Shown here: piece after piece, positions 4,751 to 6,808 of the stretch
How positions within the stretch are numbered: position 1 is the stretch's first letter
How the letters are laid out: each line of letters starts with the position of its first letter
Source: an uncultured Coriobacteriaceae bacterium
Lineage (GTDB): Bacteria > Actinomycetota > Coriobacteriia > Coriobacteriales > Eggerthellaceae
Reading direction: 5' to 3'
DNA length: 6,808 nt
NCBI GenBank assembly: GCA_902767025.1
Contig: CACXFZ010000020.1
Span: 1-6,808, forward strand
Notes under the pieces: model-generated
Told to the model about the DNA's origin: nothing
The model's database searches: none
Seen by the model: only the letters and a program-made list of their open reading frames with translations
Position numbers and translations under genes: made by a program

Positions 4751-6175
4751 ATGATTGCGGTTGACCGAGACAATCCCGAGCCGTATTACCTGCAGGTATA
4801 CAAGCAGCTTGCCGCCGACATCGAACAGGGACTGTACCGCCCCGGCGAACAGCTCCCCTCGCTGCGGTCGAACGCGGCGCTGCTGGGGGTTTCCCGCAAC
4901 ACGATCGAGCAAGCCTACCAGATGCTCACCCAGGAAGGGTACGTGAACGCCCGGCCCGGCAGCGGCTACGTCGTCAACCAGCGCTCGACCAAGCCCATGC
5001 GCTTCGCCAATTTCGACTCGTCCTACAAGGCATCGCTGCAACTGCTGCGCGAACGCGCCGATTCCTCAAGCACGCACAAGGTGAAATACGACTTCGCCTA
5101 CGACGCCATGGACCCGTCGCTGTTCCCCTATGCCCAGTGGACGCGCATCCACCGCGACGTGCTGCTGGGCCCGGACAACACCGACATCTGCCGCTACGCC
5201 GACAAGCGCGGCCTTCCCGCCTTGCGCGAGCAAATCGCCCAGTACCTGATGCGCGAAGAGGACATCCAGGCGCTGCCCGAGCAGATCCTGGTGCTGCCGA
5301 ACACGCGCGTGTCCCTGATGACGGTGCTGGGGCTGTTCATGGACAACAAGCCGACGGTGGCCATCGAGGACCCGTGCTTTCCCGAGGTGGTCAACGCCTG
5401 CCACAGCATGGAGTTTCCGGTCTACCCGTATCGCGTGTACCCGGACAACAGCTGGCGGGGCTTCGTGACCAACGACCAGAACGCACGCCTGTTGGTGACC
5501 ACGCCGTTCAACCAGTACCCCACCAACGCGTCGATGACGCTGTCGGACAAGCAGGCGCTGGTGGAGTGGGCCGAAGACAGCGACGCCTACATCGTGGAAG
5601 ACAACTACTGCCGCGAGTTCCACTTCGGCAACGAGCATCCCCCTTCGCTGCATGCGCTCGACACCGCCGGTCGCGTGATCAGCATGGGAACGTTCTCGAA
5701 ATCGCTCGCGCCTTCGCTGTGCACATCGTATTTGGTGCTTCCCCCAAAGCTGATGATGCGCTGGCTGGACATGCCCAACACGCTGATCCACACGCCCGTG
5801 CCCTGGCCGCTGCAGGCAACGCTGGCCCAGTTCATGAACGAAGGCTTGTGGTACCAGCACCTGCGCAAGATCCAGAACGCCTACCGCAGCAAGTACCGCA
5901 CCCTCGTCGAGGCGCTGGACAAGCACCTGGGCGACAAGGTGTCGTACCTGGACTACGAAAACGGGCTGCACGTGCTGATCAAGACGAACGACGACCGTTC
6001 CTCGAGCGAGCTGCTGAAGACCGCGCTGAAGGAAGGCGTGCGCCTGTACCCCACCGAGCAGGATTTCGTCGGCCCCGCACCCGAGGGCTGGAACTACGTG
6101 CTGCTCGGATACAGCGCCATACCCCTGGACCAGGTCGAAGAGGGCATACAGGCCCTGGCGCAGGCGTGGCTTTAA
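4751..6175 (+). CDS. MocR/PdxR-type regulator: GntR helix-turn-helix fused to an aminotransferase-like domain
   Basis: MocR-type proteins join a GntR winged helix-turn-helix to a fold-type I aminotransferase domain that binds PLP and senses small metabolites (for example PdxR and GabR). The 474-residue length is typical. Residues 11-75 are the GntR domain (PYYLQVYKQLAADI, the PGEQLPSLR wing, VSRNTIEQAYQML recognition helix, GYVNARPGSGYVV). After a linker (76-110), the aminotransferase-like domain runs from about 112 to 474. It keeps EDPCFPEV (206-213), Asp284 and Tyr286 in VEDNYCREF and the Schiff-base Lys317 in GTFSKSLAPS. It departs from family consensus where the PLP-phosphate arginine is expected (Cys324 in PSLCTSYLV), where the substrate-carboxylate arginine is expected (Leu451 in NYVLLGYS), and at LPNTRVS (182-188) in place of the usual G-[ST]-Q-Q. 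The ATG at 4751 has AAAGG 6 bases upstream. Regulated genes are not obvious; the flanking gene upstream runs in the same direction. Ligand is unknown. Confidence 0.93.
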   Translation: MIAVDRDNPEPYYLQVYKQLAADIEQGLYRPGEQLPSLRSNAALLGVSRNTIEQAYQMLTQEGYVNARPGSGYVVNQRSTKPMRFANFDSSYKASLQLLRERADSSSTHKVKYDFAYDAMDPSLFPYAQWTRIHRDVLLGPDNTDICRYADKRGLPALREQIAQYLMREEDIQALPEQILVLPNTRVSLMTVLGLFMDNKPTVAIEDPCFPEVVNACHSMEFPVYPYRVYPDNSWRGFVTNDQNARLLVTTPFNQYPTNASMTLSDKQALVEWAEDSDAYIVEDNYCREFHFGNEHPPSLHALDTAGRVISMGTFSKSLAPSLCTSYLVLPPKLMMRWLDMPNTLIHTPVPWPLQATLAQFMNEGLWYQHLRKIQNAYRSKYRTLVEALDKHLGDKVSYLDYENGLHVLIKTNDDRSSSELLKTALKEGVRLYPTEQDFVGPAPEGWNYVLLGYSAIPLDQVEEGIQALAQAWL

Positions 6176-6225
6176 GCCCAAGAACCCAGACCTGCCAACT
6201 TCCCAGAAAGGCCGGACGCGCAAAA

Positions 6226-6262
6226 GCGCCTGCCTGGGACCTCATGCCAGGCAGGCGCCGTT
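6226..6262. terminator. Strong bidirectional intrinsic terminator
   Basis: A perfect 12-bp stem, GCGCCTGCCTGG (6226-6237) against CCAGGCAGGCGC (6247-6258), encloses a 9-base loop. On the minus strand the stem is followed by TTTT (6225-6222), and on the plus strand by a weaker T-containing tail (CGTTGTCTGT). It lies between the convergent stops of the MocR-type gene and the edge gene, and probably serves both, more efficiently on the minus strand. Confidence 0.88.
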
Positions 6263-6280
6263 GTCTGTCCGCTGCGCGGC

Positions 6281-6808
6281 CTAGTAGGTGGTCGTGCCGC
6301 TGGGCGTGGTGACCTCCATCGAGCTGATCTTGTTGTCGTCCTCGAAGGTGCACTTCACCGTGGCGGGCCAGCTGGTGTTGGTCCATCCCGGCGCGATCTC
6401 CTTGGCGCTTGCCACATCGGCACGCACGGTCACCGTGTTGTCGCCCTGCGACGACACCGTCACGCTGCGCGCACTGTAGTACTCCCCGCTGGTCTCGCCC
6501 GACAGGCTGGCAGCCAGGCCGGTGCCCGGCTTGACGTACGTCAGCGCGACATCGGCCCAGTCGGAGGCCACCATCAACTGCGAGTCGTCGTTGCTGTCGA
6601 TGAAGATGACGTTGGTGAAGTAGTTGCTCACGAATTCCTGGGCCAGGCGCGGACGGTCCTTCTTCAGAGCCTCCTGCTCGGCCTTCTTCGCCTCGGCCTC
6701 GGTCTTGGCCTTGTTGTCGGCGATGATCTTGTCGGCGGCCGCCTTGCACACGTCGGCGCGTCCGTTGTTCTGGGGGTCCTTGACCGCCCAGGTGTAGGAA
6801 AGGTCGAC
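6281..6808 (-). CDS. Unidentified protein with charged helical segment, 5' end outside window
   Basis: The frame is open from the TAG at 6281-6283 to the right edge, giving 175 residues of a protein whose N-terminus lies outside the window. I do not recognise a named family. The visible part starts with a short segment VDLSYTWAVKDP, then a Lys/Glu/Ala-rich, probably helical or coiled-coil stretch (ADKIIADNKAKTEAEAKKAE, window residues about 25-44). A C-terminal region rich in beta-forming residues follows (from about residue 60), with WADVALTYVKPG, NTVTVRADVA and VKCTFEDDNKISSMEV. The pattern is reminiscent of small exported or membrane-anchored Gram-positive proteins with an NTF2-like or lipoprotein sensor domain, but this is a guess. 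The GTG at 6751 would be a possible start, but coding-like sequence continues upstream with no stop, so I treat the gene as truncated by the edge. A strong terminator follows. Confidence 0.75.
   Translation of the reverse strand, partial: VDLSYTWAVKDPQNNGRADVCKAAADKIIADNKAKTEAEAKKAEQEALKKDRPRLAQEFVSNYFTNVIFIDSNDDSQLMVASDWADVALTYVKPGTGLAASLSGETSGEYYSARSVTVSSQGDNTVTVRADVASAKEIAPGWTNTSWPATVKCTFEDDNKISSMEVTTPSGTTTY

Noticed and set aside
4389..6175. A toxin-antitoxin pair made of the small gene and the MocR-type gene
   Set aside because: The downstream protein is a clear MocR-type regulator, separated by 158 bp with its own promoter, not a toxin.
5066..6223. Minus-strand frame of 385 codons opposite the MocR-type gene
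   Set aside because: Composition is His/Arg/Gln/Val-biased with no motifs, and the plus-strand gene is unambiguous.

Overview
The window is GC-rich bacterial chromosome with tightly packed genes. It holds five complete, well-supported protein genes, one small complete gene, and one gene cut by the right edge. The mix of families (a Corynebacterium-like aspartate kinase, a zinc-dependent phospholipase C-like protein beside a TRIC/UPF0126 channel, a transglutaminase-like lipoprotein and a MocR-type regulator), together with the high GC, fits an actinobacterial genome. Class Coriobacteriia (Eggerthellaceae-like) is my best guess. That is inference from gene content only: there is no rRNA or other phylogenetic marker here.

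Left part (1-1631): a short GC-rich tandem repeat lies just downstream of a minus-strand aspartate kinase gene (lysC, 110-1390). Inside lysC a strong Shine-Dalgarno sequence precedes an in-frame ATG at exactly the place where a separate regulatory beta subunit starts in some Gram-positive aspartate kinases. A 241-bp divergent intergenic region (1391-1631) carries overlapping palindromes and probable promoters.

Middle (1632-3287): two plus-strand genes abut with no gap (TAGATG). They encode a probably cytoplasmic zinc-dependent phospholipase C-family protein and a seven-helix TRIC/UPF0126 membrane protein, and they are almost certainly co-translated. They meet a minus-strand transglutaminase-like lipoprotein gene (3321-4268) tail to tail.

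Right part (4269-6808): a 120-bp region with a symmetric TATACTATA core separates the lipoprotein gene from a divergent 67-residue BrnA/CopG-like antitoxin-type gene that has no adjacent toxin. A 158-bp spacer rich in inverted repeats leads to a MocR/PdxR-type regulator (GntR helix-turn-helix fused to an aminotransferase fold). This regulator keeps the PLP lysine but has lost two arginines normally used for PLP phosphate and substrate carboxylate. A strong hairpin terminator (6226-6258) serves the regulator and the convergent, edge-truncated gene at 6281-6808, which encodes an unidentified protein with a charged helical segment.

I see no mobile element, CRISPR array, tRNA, rRNA or obvious multi-gene defence system. 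The points most worth following are the altered MocR active site, the orphan antitoxin at a symmetric divergent promoter, and the internal start in lysC.
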